Shown: piece after piece, positions 11,969-23,597 of the stretch
Numbering within the stretch: position 1 is the first letter of the stretch
Layout of the letters: each line of letters starts with the position of its first letter
Origin: Alopecurus myosuroides
Lineage: Eukaryota; Streptophyta; Magnoliopsida; Poales; Poaceae
Direction: 5' to 3'
Assembly (NCBI GenBank): GCA_028641055.1
Contig: CM054060.1
Coordinates: forward strand, 56,198,292-56,262,291
Length of the DNA: 64,000 bases
Program-made: the position numbers and the translations under genes
The notes under the pieces: model-generated
Databases searched by the model: none
Told to the model about the DNA's origin: nothing
What the model saw: only the letters and a program-made list of their open reading frames with translations

Positions 11969-13814
11969 CCCCCTCCTACGGTTCTGAGGGTGTGGCCCGC
12001 CTGAGGGGCGGGGCCGATGAGGATTCTGCGGACGACGGCTCGTCAAATTGTATCAATGTGACTTCACGGGGGGAGGATGGTTCGGCCAGGTCTTCTGGAT
12101 TACCCGGGTTGAGAGGTCTACCGTGGGAGGCATCGTCGCCGCGCTCCTGCTCCTTCTCCTACTCCTGCTCCTCGTCGTCTGCCAGGCGGCCCGCATCCGC
12201 CACTTCATGGTCGTCACCGCCTGCCGCCGCCTAGCCCGCAGCTTCGTCGTCCGCCTGCCGCCTCGGCGGGCGTGGCAGATCTGGCTCGAACGCAGGCCCA
12301 TCCGGCCCGTCCTCGATGTCTTGTGCCTCGAACAACCGCGCAAGGCGCCGGCCGGCCTAAGATCTCTAAAGTAAAATAGACATGCGGCAACAAAAAGAGC
12401 AAAAGAACTTACCCAGGGAGGTGGCCTCGCCCGGCTATACGGCTGCTAGCCCTAGGAATAACCGGAGACAACCTTCGCCTTCATCACCATACATAGACAC
12501 TCGCTCAGAGAATCTGTCTTGAGGGAGCGGGTGGATAGGCGGGTCGGGTCGAACCGGCCGGAGAGATGGATATTCTTTTGCAATCGTGCCTGCAACAGCT
12601 ACACCTGATTGGCTAGCCAGTAGAGGGAAAGATCCCGCGCCGTCAGGCCCTTTCCGGTTAGCGATTCCAGCCGGCTGCACATCTTGGCGAGGTCATCTAT
12701 GTCCTCGCCAATCTTTGCCTCTCCGCGGCTCTTCGAAGGGGAGCCGGGTGCATATCGGAGGAGGTTGATGTGGTTCTCGTCGTCCACCATGTTGCTCACG
12801 TATAAGAAGGACCGCTGCCAGCCCTTGATACTCTCGTGCGTGGCGAATTCGGGGACGACGTTGCATTTTTGGTTGTAGACAATGGTGCCGCCACATGGCA
12901 TTTATCGGACCCGGGAGAAGTACTACCGGCTCCACAATGGAATGGTGGTGAGCACGCCGAGGTATCCTTCGGAGGCATCCTTGAAGGAGGAGATTTGGGA
13001 AATGGAGTTGGCCACCAGATGATGCGGATGGAGAGAAAACTCCGAGAGAAGGTCGCGGAATAAGGGGCTCGCGGGAAGTGCAAATCCCCTGTCAAAATAG
13101 TCGAGGAAGGCCACATACTCACCCTGTCGTGGTATCAGCATGTTCTCCTTCCCGGCCCGCGCGCGCCCACGAGGCCAGGCTTACCATAGTAACCCTCCTT
13201 CACCGCCTTCACGAGGTGCTCCGACATGATATTGGATCCCCTCCATGTCCCCTCACTACATGACATCACGGATGGCGGAGAGGAGACACTAGGCGTTGGC
13301 ACGAACGATGGCGCCGTTTCACGGAACTTCGTCTTCGGGCGCGACGACGGAGAGTTTTCTGGCGGGCAGGGCTCCGGTGTGGGCGGAAGAGAAAGCAATA
13401 GTGGGAGGAGGAAGAAGTTCCGGGGTGTGGAACCCTCCACTCAAGGGGCCACACCACCTTTTATAGGCGAAAATGGCCGTTCGGCCTCCCCCGCTAGGAA
13501 CTACCGTGAAGTGGGCCATAGGAGATCCAATAACTGCCGTGGGTGGCCATATAAGATGCCGGATGAGGGAATCGAGGCGTTGCCACTTCCGTAGTGGGCG
13601 GTGCAGAGCGATGGGACATGGCTGACGTCGGCCATGGCCCGCGTTGTTACGTCACACCCTTAGCCGGTTAGACGGAGAAGCTGAGACGCCTTCCCAGCCG
13701 GCCAAGTCCAGCCAGCCCCTGCTGAAATTAAGACATGGCAAATGCACAGGGAAGAACACACATAAGCCTCCTTCACCATGCCGGCTCTAAAGCTCCAACG
13801 TCTTCGGGGGCTAC

Positions 13815-14396
13815 TGTCGGGGGGGATGACACACCGATTAAGCTAATCACAAGATCAGGACAACGTTAAGACGAGAGGGTCGGCTGGCCGGTCGCTTCCT
13901 AGACGGCTACAGTTAGGCCGGTTGTTCCTGGCCGCCTGCCTGTGGCCGGGTGGTGACGTCAACCGGCTTGGACTGACAAGCAAGGACAGACATGGGCTAA
14001 AGGAGAGCATGGGCTAATGGATGATGTGATGGCACGCAAGATGTTAAATATGTTTCTACTGGAGGAGTTGGCGGCTGTACCTTTAAACTTTGGCCGGCTG
14101 CGTCATGATCAGTAGTCTCCCTGCCAAGTGCCATCGTGTATCATGTAGCCATGTATAATGAGAAGTACACTGTGTATGATCACTAGTGGGTCCCAGCCGG
14201 CTTATCGTACAACCGACCCCATCTGTCAGCCGAACTGCCAGCCTCTATATAAGGCAGTCTGGGGTTCTCTTAGCAGGGGTGAATTCATCAAGAGATACAA
14301 CTCAAGAAGCACTATATAACACCCAATATCAAACCTCATAGTTCATCCTTGCAGGAGTAAGGACCTCACCCTGTCGAGGTTCCAAACCTGGGTAGT
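13815..14396 (+). mobile_element. Gypsy 3' LTR, first part (interrupted)
   Basis: It starts TGTCGGGGGGGATGAC right after 'cttcgggggctac', a polypurine-like tract. It has the same general plan as the LTR at 1855, including a 'gcaggagtaaggacctcacc...cctgggta' block near the end. It is broken at 14396 by the minus-strand element 14397-22618. The remainder may be 22619-22740. A likely TATA box, ctatataagg, lies near 14245. Confidence 0.65.
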
Positions 14397-15959
14397 TGTG
14401 TGTTGGGATACCCCAAGAGGAGGGTGTGATGAGCACATCGGTAGGAAATTCCCCTTACTTAAGAACAAGGGTTATCAATCCAGTAGGAGAAAAAGGACCT
14501 TCATAAGGTTGATACCACTGACGGTGGTGATGGCTCACCGATGTCAGCAACAACGTGGAACCTGCACACAACACAACCAAAATACTTTGTCCCAACGGTA
14601 CAGTGAGGTTGTCAATCTCACCAGTCTTGCTGAAAACAAAGATTAGATGTATAGTGTGGAAAATAATGTATGCTTGCAGTAAGTAAAGAAAGCAGGAAAT
14701 TGTGGTGGTTGGTTTAACAGTATAGGAAAATGGACCGGGGTTCATAGGTTTACTAGTGGTGTCTCTCCATAAAAGATAGCATGATGGGTGAACAAATTAC
14801 GAATGGGCAATTGACAAATAGAGGTTGCACCGTAGTGCACATTCATGACATGATGACTACTATGATATTTAGTGCGGGCATTACAACAATATACCTAGAC
14901 CGTAATCCAATTGCATCTCTGACTAATAATCCACCCTCAAGTTATCATCCGAACCCCCTTAGGTATTAAGTTTCAAGTAACAGATAACTGCATTAAACAA
15001 AGTGTGTAATGTAAGCAATGATTATGCACGCGGGCACTCTCACCGCTGTTTTCTCCCTAATGGCAACAACACATCCTCCCCTTCACGTTTCTGTCACTCG
15101 AGCAAGGTGGTGAGGAGGCATGAACCCACTATCGAGCATAAATACTCCCTCTTGGAGTCAGTAGCAACTACTTGGCCAGAGCAACCACTAGCAACGGAAA
15201 GCATGCAAGATCACAAATAACATATGCAATAAAGACTATAATAACCTTGGCATAAGTTTAATATTCATCGGATCCTAACAAACACATGACATAGAATTAC
15301 ATAAGATCAATCTCGATCATGTTAGGAAGCTCCCGAGATCTAAACATGGAGGCATATGAGGAGAAGACAACCATCTAGCTACTGCTATGGACTCGTAGTC
15401 CAAGGATGAACTACTCACGCATCACTCCGGAGGCACGCATGGTGATGTAGAGGCCTCCGGTGATGATCTCCTCTCCGGCAGGGTGCCGGAGACAGCTTCA
15501 GAACCCCCCGATCTAGGGTTGACGGTGACGGCGTCAGCATAATTTTTTGGGGATATTTGATCAGGTGTTTAGGAATTTCCATCCGGGAGGATTAAATAGG
15601 CAAAAGGGCAGAGGCGATGGAGCTCTGGGGGCCCCACACCCCCCTGGCGCGGCCAGGGGGCGCGCCACCCCATGGTGTGGGCCCCTGATGCCCCTCTTCG
15701 TCTCCTCTTCGGTCTTCTGGATGCTTCCGGGGAAAATAGGACTTCCGGGCTTCGAACTTTCCAATTCCGAGAATATTTCCAGAACAACTTTTCAGAAACT
15801 AAAAACAGCAGAAAACATGGAACTGGCTCTGTGGCATCTTGTCAATAGGTTAGTCCGGAAAATCGATAAAAATGACATAAAGAAGGGAGAAAACATGTAG
15901 CAATTTTCATAATATCATGATGGAGCATCAGAAATTATAGATACGTTGGAGAAGTATCA
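14397..15959 (-). mobile_element. 3' LTR of minus-strand gypsy element
   Basis: It runs forward as tgtgtgttgggatacccc... to ...gagaagtatca. On the minus strand this is the TGATACTTC...CACACA orientation. It pairs with the LTR at 21054-22618 (1563 versus 1565 bp). By eye the two copies differ at about 15 of the first 265 positions, so the insertion is not recent. A probable 5-bp target site lies left of it (GTAGT, 14392-14396). Confidence 0.9.
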
Positions 15960-18682
15960 AGCATCCCCAAGCTTAGTTCCTACTCGTCCTCGAGTAGGTA
16001 AACGATAAAACAATAATTTCTGAGGTGACATGCTAATAACATAATCTTGATCATAAAAAATGTAAAGGCATATGCAAGCTGACATCATAGAACTTCAAAC
16101 ACAAACATGATAAATAGAACTTTAATAATAAAACAAAACAATAAATTTTCATCATGAAGAGTATCTCAAATAAAGGACCATGAGAAACAAACCAAAGAAA
16201 GATAAACGTCTATTTCAGGTATAGAGAAAGCATGGCAAAGTGATATTTCGCTAGTCCTTAAGAGTGGGGCAAAACATAAATGCCATAACACCTTCAAAGT
16301 TTATGAGGAAGACTAGAGAAAATAATTTAAGAACAAATGATATCGCATCATGAAGTAATTATTGATGTTCATGGGACAGTGCATGTAGAACTAAGAATGG
16401 CAAAAATGCTCTCTCAACTGTGCATAAAGTTAGAAGATGGAGACTCAACATAAAAGTAAAAGAAAGGCCCTTCGCGGAGGGAAGCAGGGATCACTCATGT
16501 GCTAGAGCTTTTATTTTATTAAACAGAGGTATTAAAAGTTTGACACTCCTCCCATCCATCTTCCACAAACCATGGCTAACCGAATCCGCGGGTGCCTGCC
16601 AACAATCACATACCGTGGAGGAGTGTCTATATTTTGGGAGATGTATGTTAAAGTCAACGAATGGTAAATAGAAAATACAGTACGTCACAAGCCAACTGGA
16701 TTCAGAAGAGCGGATCCCATATGAAGGACGCATCTGGGTAGAAGGTCATACCTCTTTCTCTTTTGTTTACACAATTATGCTTTGACTGATAAATCAGGGG
16801 CAAAAATAGTGAAGAGAATTTGTGTGGATTAATTTGGGGTTGGGCACCCCGCTGCCAACTTTCTATCATTTGGATAAGATGATGAAGCCACTAGTCCATG
16901 GTGTTAAATCCAATCAACAAGTGAGATAAAGATTCTCTATTGACATCCTCATGAGCAAAAACAGGAGCATAAAGCAGGAGTAATTATGAAGGTTTTAAAG
17001 GTAACACATGAGCAATTTACTTGGAGTGGCAGTTAAATACCACATCTAGGTAGGTATGGTGGACACAATGGGAAAAACTATGGTTTAAGGGAGTTGGATG
17101 CACGAGTAGAGCTCATACTCAGTACAGGTGGAGGCTAGCAAAAGACTGGGAGCGACAAATCAAGAGAGCATAAGAGCCATAATCATGCATAGCGACATAA
17201 ACATCATTAATTAAAGCACAAGCGGTATCATAGTTGAAAACTAAGTGGTCATGGAGGCAATTCGTGACTGTTTCATAGTCATAAACATGGTGTGATCATG
17301 CGCCAAGTCAACCAAATAAAACATTCGAAAGAGAATACCAAAAATTTATGCTTCCTTATGACAAGAACAACTCAAGAATCTTTCAATGAAATATTAAACA
17401 CTCTCAGCTATATGAGGCTATTCATTCTACTCAACATCACAAGGCTTTAGAACTAAAATAACATTTAGCATGGCATGGAAAAGTTCTAGCAACAGTCTAT
17501 ACAAGCTTCTACTTGCACCAGTATAAATTATACTTTAAACAACAATTTCTTTCTCCCAACAAGCACCATACATAATATGTTTTAACAAAAACTCTATAAA
17601 TGCTACAGCAAGAAAACATGAGAGTACTCACATAATACTACTAAAACTAACAACTCTAATAACAGATGCATGCAAAACAGGAGCTAAATAAATGCAGCAG
17701 CCAGACAGAGATTAAGAATACAAAGTATTCTCATGAAAAAGCGGAGCATGTCACTCTCCAGTAAAAGAATGTTGGGGTCCAACCAAGTTTATTTAAAAAG
17801 TAAAAAAAAAACTGAAAGCAAAAACAAAAATAAACTGAAAACAAAAATAAAAGACGCTCCAAGTAAAGCACATAAGATGTGACCGTATAAAAATATAGTT
17901 TCACTAGAAGTGACCTAATAATTTGTTGATGAAGAAGGGGATGCCTTGGGCATCCCCAAGCTTAGACGCTTGAGTCTTCTTGGAATTTGCTGGGATGTAC
18001 CACCGTGGAATCCCCAAGCTTAGGATTTTCACTCTTCTTGATCACATCATATCATCCTCTTCTCTTGACCCTTGAAAACTTCCTTCACACCAAACTTCTC
18101 ACAATCTTCATTAGCAACGTTAGTGTAATCGGAATAATAAATTCACATGGTTCAGTTTAAACAATATCCCAACACTCAAAACACATTAGCTACTGTCACA
18201 ACTTCTTTTAAAACTCTTTTTCTCAAAAGAACACCAAAACAAAGCGATTAACAAGCAAATGCAATTATTGGCAGAAATTTGTCAAAACAGGACAGCAGGT
18301 AAAGATGATTTTTTTTGAAAATCTTCTGTTGCTCAAATCAAGAAGTGGTCAAATAAGAAAAGTTGCGTATACAGTTCAAGATTATGCACAAACAAACTCA
18401 GGTCATTTTGAATTTTCTGTGATTTTATATGGAATAAACAATGGACAGCAGAAATCTGTTTCCTGCGCAGAAATCCGAAATATAGCCTCAACTTTCCACT
18501 AGAGGCTTTACTTGGCTCAACAAAAACTCAAAAGAAAAGATACAGCGGGGTTGCTAAGGAAATAGACAACACCCAGGTGCAAAGCACACCAAAGAAAACG
18601 GGTTGAAAACAACGAAATAAAACGGGCTGTCTCCTGGTAGCGCTTTTCTTTAACGCCTTTCAGCTAGGCATAAAAGGTCAAC
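15960..18682 (-). mobile_element. Non-coding 3' internal domain of the element 14397-22618
   Basis: A/T-rich, without long ORFs and without any reverse transcriptase, RNase H or integrase motif on either strand. It begins next to the 3' LTR with 'gcatccccaagcttag', a sequence repeated at 17951 and 18015 and at the equivalent place in the relative at 28455. This is the long untranslated 3' part of a retroelement that has no pol. Confidence 0.7.
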
Positions 18683-20854
18683 TCAAGTATTTTCAAGTGA
18701 AGAAACATCAACATCATAACTTGCTCTAATAATAGATTCAAAAGATAGGTTCATCCTCTTTCTAGTAAAGTGTTCTATACCTTTCTTGAGTGGGAATTGA
18801 TATTTAACACTCCCCTCGTTCATATCAATAACAACACCAACAGTTTTAAGAAAAGGTCTTCCCAAAACAATAGGACAAGAAGCATTGCATTCGATGTTCA
18901 TAACAACAAAATCAACAGGGATAAGGTTATTGTTAACCATAATAAGAACATCATCAATTCTACCAAGAGGTTTCTTCTTAGCATTATCAACAAGATGAAC
19001 ATCCAAATAACAGTGTTCCAACGGTGGTAGATCAAGCATATCATAAAGCTTTTGAGGCATAACAGAGGTACTAGCACCAAGATCGCACAAAGCATTGCAA
19101 TCAAAATCATTTACTTTTATCTTAATGATAGGCCCCAACCATCATCTAATTTTCTAGGGATAGATGTCTCAAGTTTCATCTTTTCTTCCCTAACTTTCAT
19201 GAGAGCATTGGTAATATGTTTAGTAAAGGCCATATTCACGACACTAGCATTGGGACTTCTAGCAAGCTTTTGTAGGAACTTAATAACTTCAGAGATATTG
19301 CAATCATCAAAATCAATATTATTATCATCAAAAGTAATGGGACCATTATCTCCCATATCTCTAAAAATTTCAGCACTTCTATGAGAAGCAATTTCAGCAG
19401 TTTGAGGCAATTTAGCACGTTTCACAGAAGGGGTGGAGTCTTTGTTAACACCAAATACTTTACCATTAATAGTAGGAGGTTTACTAGCACTTGGAGCTTC
19501 AGTTTTACTAGTGGTTGTGATAGTGCAAACTCTAGCAATATTGTTCTTTCTAGCCAATTCATCTTCTCTTTCCCACCTAGCATGTAATTCATCCATCAAC
19601 CTAACATTATCATCAATTCAAACTTGAATGGCATTGGTTGCAGAAAAGGATTATCTTCAATGGTTTCAGTTTTAGCATCCATTCTATTGATCAAAGAAAA
19701 CTGTGCCTCTGACAGGACCAAAATACTAATCTCAGCACTTGAAATTTTACCTAGCAAACCAGAGATTTCTCTATTCAATTTTCCAATTTGTTGGCTAATA
19801 GTTCTCAACATAGAATATTGTTCTTCCATAGTTTTAGTAAACAACTTATTTTGTTCATATTGCATTTGCATAAAGTTCTTAGTTGTTTTTTCAACTTCTA
19901 CAATCCTTTCCTCACTAGGCATTCCAGATCTACCATAAGAATAACCACTACCACTATTAGGAGGATAGGGTTTATAATTGTTTCCACCAAAGTTATTTCT
20001 ATAAGCATTGTTGTTAAAATTATTATTTCTAATAAAGTTCACATCAACATGCTCTTCTTGAGCAAACAAAGAGGCTAAAGGAACATTATTTGGATCAACT
20101 TGAGCTTTACCATTAACAAGCATAGACATAATAGCATCAAGCCTTTCACTCAAAGAGGATGTTTCCTCAACAGAATTTACCTTCTTACCTTGTGGAGCTC
20201 TCTCAGTGTGCCACTCTGAATAATTTATCATTGTATCATCAAGAAGCTTTGTTGCATTGCCCAAAGTGATGGACATAAAGGTACCTCCAGCAGCTGAATC
20301 CAATAGGTTCCTTGAGGAGAAATTCAGTCCTGCATAAAAGGTTTGTATAATCATCCAAGTAGTCAGTCCATGAGTGGGACAATTCTTCACCATAGTTTTC
20401 ATTCTTTCCCAAGCTTTAGCAAAATGTTCATTATCAAATTGTTTAAAATTCAATTTGTCACTTCTCAGGGATATAATCTTAGCAGGAGGATAATATTTTC
20501 CAATGAAAGCATCTTTACACTTAGTCCATGAATCAATACTATTTCTAGGCAAAGATAGCAACCATTCTTTAGCTCTTCCTCTCAAAGAGAAAGAAAATAG
20601 TTTCAGTTTAATAATATCTCCATCCACACCTTTATACTTCTGCATCTCACATAGTTCAACAAAATTATTAAGGTGGTAAGCAGCATCATCAGTACTAACA
20701 CCAGAAAATTGCTCTTTCATAACAAGATTTAATAAAGCAGGTTTAATCTCATAAAAGCAGTAGTAGGAGCAGGTGGAGCAATAGGTGTGCAAATTAAATC
20801 ATTGTTGTTTGTGCTAGTGAAGTCACACAACTTAGTATTCTTAGAGGAACTCAT
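18683..20854 (-). pseudogene. gag-protease ORF of a pol-less gypsy element
   Basis: About 724 codons from the ATG at 20854 (MSSSKNTKLCDFT) to 18683. The order is an N-terminal region, a retrotransposon gag domain (LFSFSLRGRAKEWLLSL, about 20600-20100), an Asn/Gly-rich stretch where a zinc knuckle might be expected (about 20050-19930, no CCHC seen), a coiled-coil-like part, and an aspartic protease-like domain (19138-18740) with an intact ALCDLGAST active-site box and the ILGRPFL-type motif (IVLGRPFLKTVG). Three frame changes (near 20792, 19598 and 19138) inactivate it; otherwise the reading is clean. No pol follows, so the element would depend on a relative for reverse transcription. Confidence 0.85.
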
Positions 20855-21021
20855 TTTTAGCAGAATAACAACAAGCTAATAAAAACAGCTATAAAGTAAA
20901 CTATTTTTTTTGTGTGTTTTTGATAAAGAGAAGAAAAACAAGACAAAAATAAAAACAAGACAATAAGCAAAATAAAGAGGTTGAGAGTGTGAGACTCCCC
21001 TTGCCAGAAGACTTCTTCCTA

Positions 21022-21037
21022 CCAGGCAACGGCGCCA
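21022..21037 (-). other. Primer-binding site (tRNA-Asp type)
   Basis: On the minus strand it reads TGGCGCCGTTGCCTGG, complementary to the 3' end of plant tRNA-Asp (…CCCCGGCAACGGCGCCA) with one mismatch in the part shown. It is 16 bp inside the 5' LTR edge at 21054, which fixes the element's orientation. Confidence 0.85.
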
Positions 21038-21053
21038 TAAATTTCCTTGATGT

Positions 21054-22618
21054 TGTGTGTTGGGATACCCCAAGAGGAGGGTATGATGAGCACAACAGTA
21101 GGAAATTCCCCTTAGTTAAGAACCAAGGTTATCAATCCAGTAGGAGAAAGAGGACCTTCGGAAGGTTGATGCCACTGACGGTGGTGATGGCTCACCGGTG
21201 TCAGCAACAACGTGGAACCTGCACATAACACAACCAAAATACTTTGTCCCAACGGTACAGTGTGGTTGTCAATCTCACCGGTCTTGGTGAAAACAAATAT
21301 TAGATGTATAGTGTGGAAAATAATGTATGCTTGCAGTAAGTAAAGAAAGCAGGAAATTGTGGTGGTTGGTTTAACAGTATAGGAAAATGGACTCGGGTTC
21401 ATAGGTTCACTCGTGGTGTCTCTCCATAAAAGATAGCATGATGGGTGAACAAATTAGAGTTGGGCAATTGACAAATAGAGGTTGCACCGTAGTGAACATT
21501 CATGACATGATGACTACTATGATATTTAGTGCGGGCATTACAACAATATACATAGACCGTAATCCAACTGCATCTATGACTAATAATCCACCCTCAGGTT
21601 ACCATCCGAACCCCCTTAGGTATTAAGTTGCAAGGAACAGATAACTGCATTAAACAAGTGTGTAATGTAAGCAATGATTATGCACGCGGGAACTCTCACC
21701 GCTGCTTTCTCCCTAATGGCAACAACACATCCTCCCCCTTCACGTTTCTGTCACTCGAGCAAGGTGGTGAGGAGGTATGAACCCACTATCGAGCATAAAT
21801 ACTCCCTCTTGGAGTCACTAGCAACTACTTGGCCAGAGCAACCACTAGCAACGGAAAGCATGCAAGATCACAAATAACATATGCAATAAAGACTATAATC
21901 AACTTGGCATAAGTTCAATATTCATCGGATCCCAGCAAACACAGCACATAGAATCACATAAGATCAATCTCGATCATGTTAGGAAGCTCACGAGATCTAA
22001 ACATGGAGGCATACGAGGAGAAGACAACCATCTATCTACTGCTATGGACCCGTAGTCTAAGGATGAACTACTCATGCATCACCCCGGAGGCATGCATGGT
22101 GATGTAGAGGCCTCCGGTGATGATATCCTCTCCGGCAGGGTGTCGAGACAACTTTAGAACCCCCTGATATAGGGTTGACGGTGATGGCGGCTGCGGAACT
22201 TTTCGGGGATATTTGATCAGGTGTTTAGGTTTTCCATCCGGGGGGATTAAATAGGCGAAAGGGCAAAGGCGGTGGAGCTCTGGGGCCCCACACCACCCCC
22301 TGGCGCGGCCAAGGGGGGCCGCGCCACCCCATGGTGTGGGCCCCTTGATGCCCCTCTTCGTCTCCTCTTTGTTCTTCTAGATGCTTCCAGGGAAAATAGG
22401 ACTTCCAGGCTTCGAACTTTCCAATTCCGAGAATATTTCCAGAACAACTTTTCTGAAACTAAAAACAACAGAAAACAGGGAACTGGCTCTGTGGCATCTT
22501 GTCAATAGGTTAGTACGGAAAATTGATAAAATGACATAAATAAGGGAGAAAACATGTAGCAATTGGCATAATATCATCATGGAGCATCAAAAATTATAGA
22601 TACGTTGGAGACGTTTCA
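21054..22618 (-). mobile_element. 5' LTR of minus-strand gypsy element
   Basis: Right-hand partner of 14397-15959, ending (forward) ...gagacgtttca at 22618, so it starts TGAAACGTCTCCAACG on the minus strand. The right flank is GTACA (22619-22623) against GTAGT on the left, a diverged target duplication. Small ORFs in it are not genes. Confidence 0.9.
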
Positions 22619-22740
22619 GTACATCATGTCTCTTGCATGCTTGTGACCCATCCTGCACGGACATTGATGTTTGCGCACTCTGTCCCATCCATAAATTCCA
22701 TTGCTAACACGATGGTGATGCCATGCATAATACCATGACA
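22619..22740 (+). mobile_element. Probable remainder of the interrupted gypsy LTR
   Basis: It continues '...cctggGTACAtcatgtctc', matching the usual '…aacctgggtacatc…' sequence of this LTR class across the insertion, and can be read to ...CCATGACA at 22740 (TGTC/GACA ends). The end is a guess from terminal bases only. 22741-22876 holds nothing I recognise. Confidence 0.4.
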
Positions 22741-22876
22741 GTTGGAGAGAAGGTAATCCATGAAGTTTTACATGTATTGCAAGGGGCGGTATACAGAAGG
22801 GATGGAACAAATCCTTGGTTGTACTCATCCCAAAGGTGGTGGCCCCCGGCGCGCACGTATTCGACGCCAGGATGTG

Positions 22877-23382
22877 TGATACGTCCTAAACATATCTATA
22901 ATTTTCATTGGTTCATGCTTGTTTTCTATCAATCTCCCTCATGATTTGTCAATTGTATAGTTATAATTTGTTTACCCAACATGTCTATTCTTTTATGGGA
23001 GACACCACTCGTGAAACTATGGCCCACAGTCCATTATTTTACATTGATTACAACCTTGCTTTTTTTTTACTTTTCATCATCACTTGCTCGTTTTTCCATT
23101 ATACTTTTAATATCAAAACACTCGATACATTTAGTTCTCTTGTTAAGGGCAAGGCGGGAAGATTGACAAACTTCCTAAAAATTTAAAAGCTAGAGAGAGT
23201 TTGTGCTTTGTGTGCAGGTCTGCTCTTCTTGAAATGCCACAAAATAAGCAACCTATGTTAGCTTTGCAATCCTACTGGATTGATAACCTTGGTTTCTTTA
23301 CTGAAGGGAATTTCTTCTGCGCTACATCATACCATCCTCTTAGGGTTTCCTAACGGGTGCGTGATACACCACACTAGCAAGC
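22877..23382 (+). mobile_element. LTR of an older gypsy element
   Basis: It begins TGATACGTCCTAAAC, the usual start of this Triticeae gypsy group, and ends before the primer-binding site at 23393. At about 500 bp it is short for the group, so it may be internally deleted. The end position is approximate. Confidence 0.55.
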
Positions 23383-23392
23383 AAATTATTCC

Positions 23393-23410
23393 TAGCACCG
23401 TTGCCAGGGA
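23393..23410 (+). other. Degenerate primer-binding site (tRNA-Asp type)
   Basis: TAGCACCGTTGCCAGGGA differs at two or three positions from the tRNA-Asp complement TGGCGCCGTTGCCGGGGA. It is correctly placed between the LTR and gag. Confidence 0.7.
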
Positions 23411-23597
23411 CTTCAAGCTTCCGGCTAGGGGAATTACACACTTCCGCTCTTTTTTTTTTGTTCTTGCTTAGTTACTTTTTGTTTAGTCTTGTTTTTCTTG
23501 TTTGCTTTTTCTATATATCAAAAATAAAACAAAATTAGTTTTTCAGCTTTACTTCTTTTCCCTATTTTATTATATTATCTTGTTTTATCTTGTAAGC

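Larger units (their letters stand above)
8306..13440 (-). pseudogene. Antisense transposon gene (PF04195-like) split by a solo LTR
   Basis: Read on the minus strand from about 13440 to 8306. An N-terminal block (about 13270-12600) has the family pattern VAFLDYFDRGFALP, LSEFSLHPHHLVANS and GYLGVLT, followed by KGWQRSFLYVSN. A low-complexity linker lies at about 12400-12000. After the inserted LTR (10442-11968) there is a poly-asparagine tract (10367-10410), an Ala/Val-rich stretch (10250-9840), a coiled-coil-like segment (9369-9000; RLEAGVKRLTELG..., ANAELEAPVKDL) and a C-terminal acidic part (8671-8400). Frameshifts are visible near 13140, 12900 and 8820-8670; introns could explain some. It lies between pol and the 3' LTR on the opposite strand, the same layout as the copy at 209-1165. 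The function is unknown. Confidence 0.7.
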
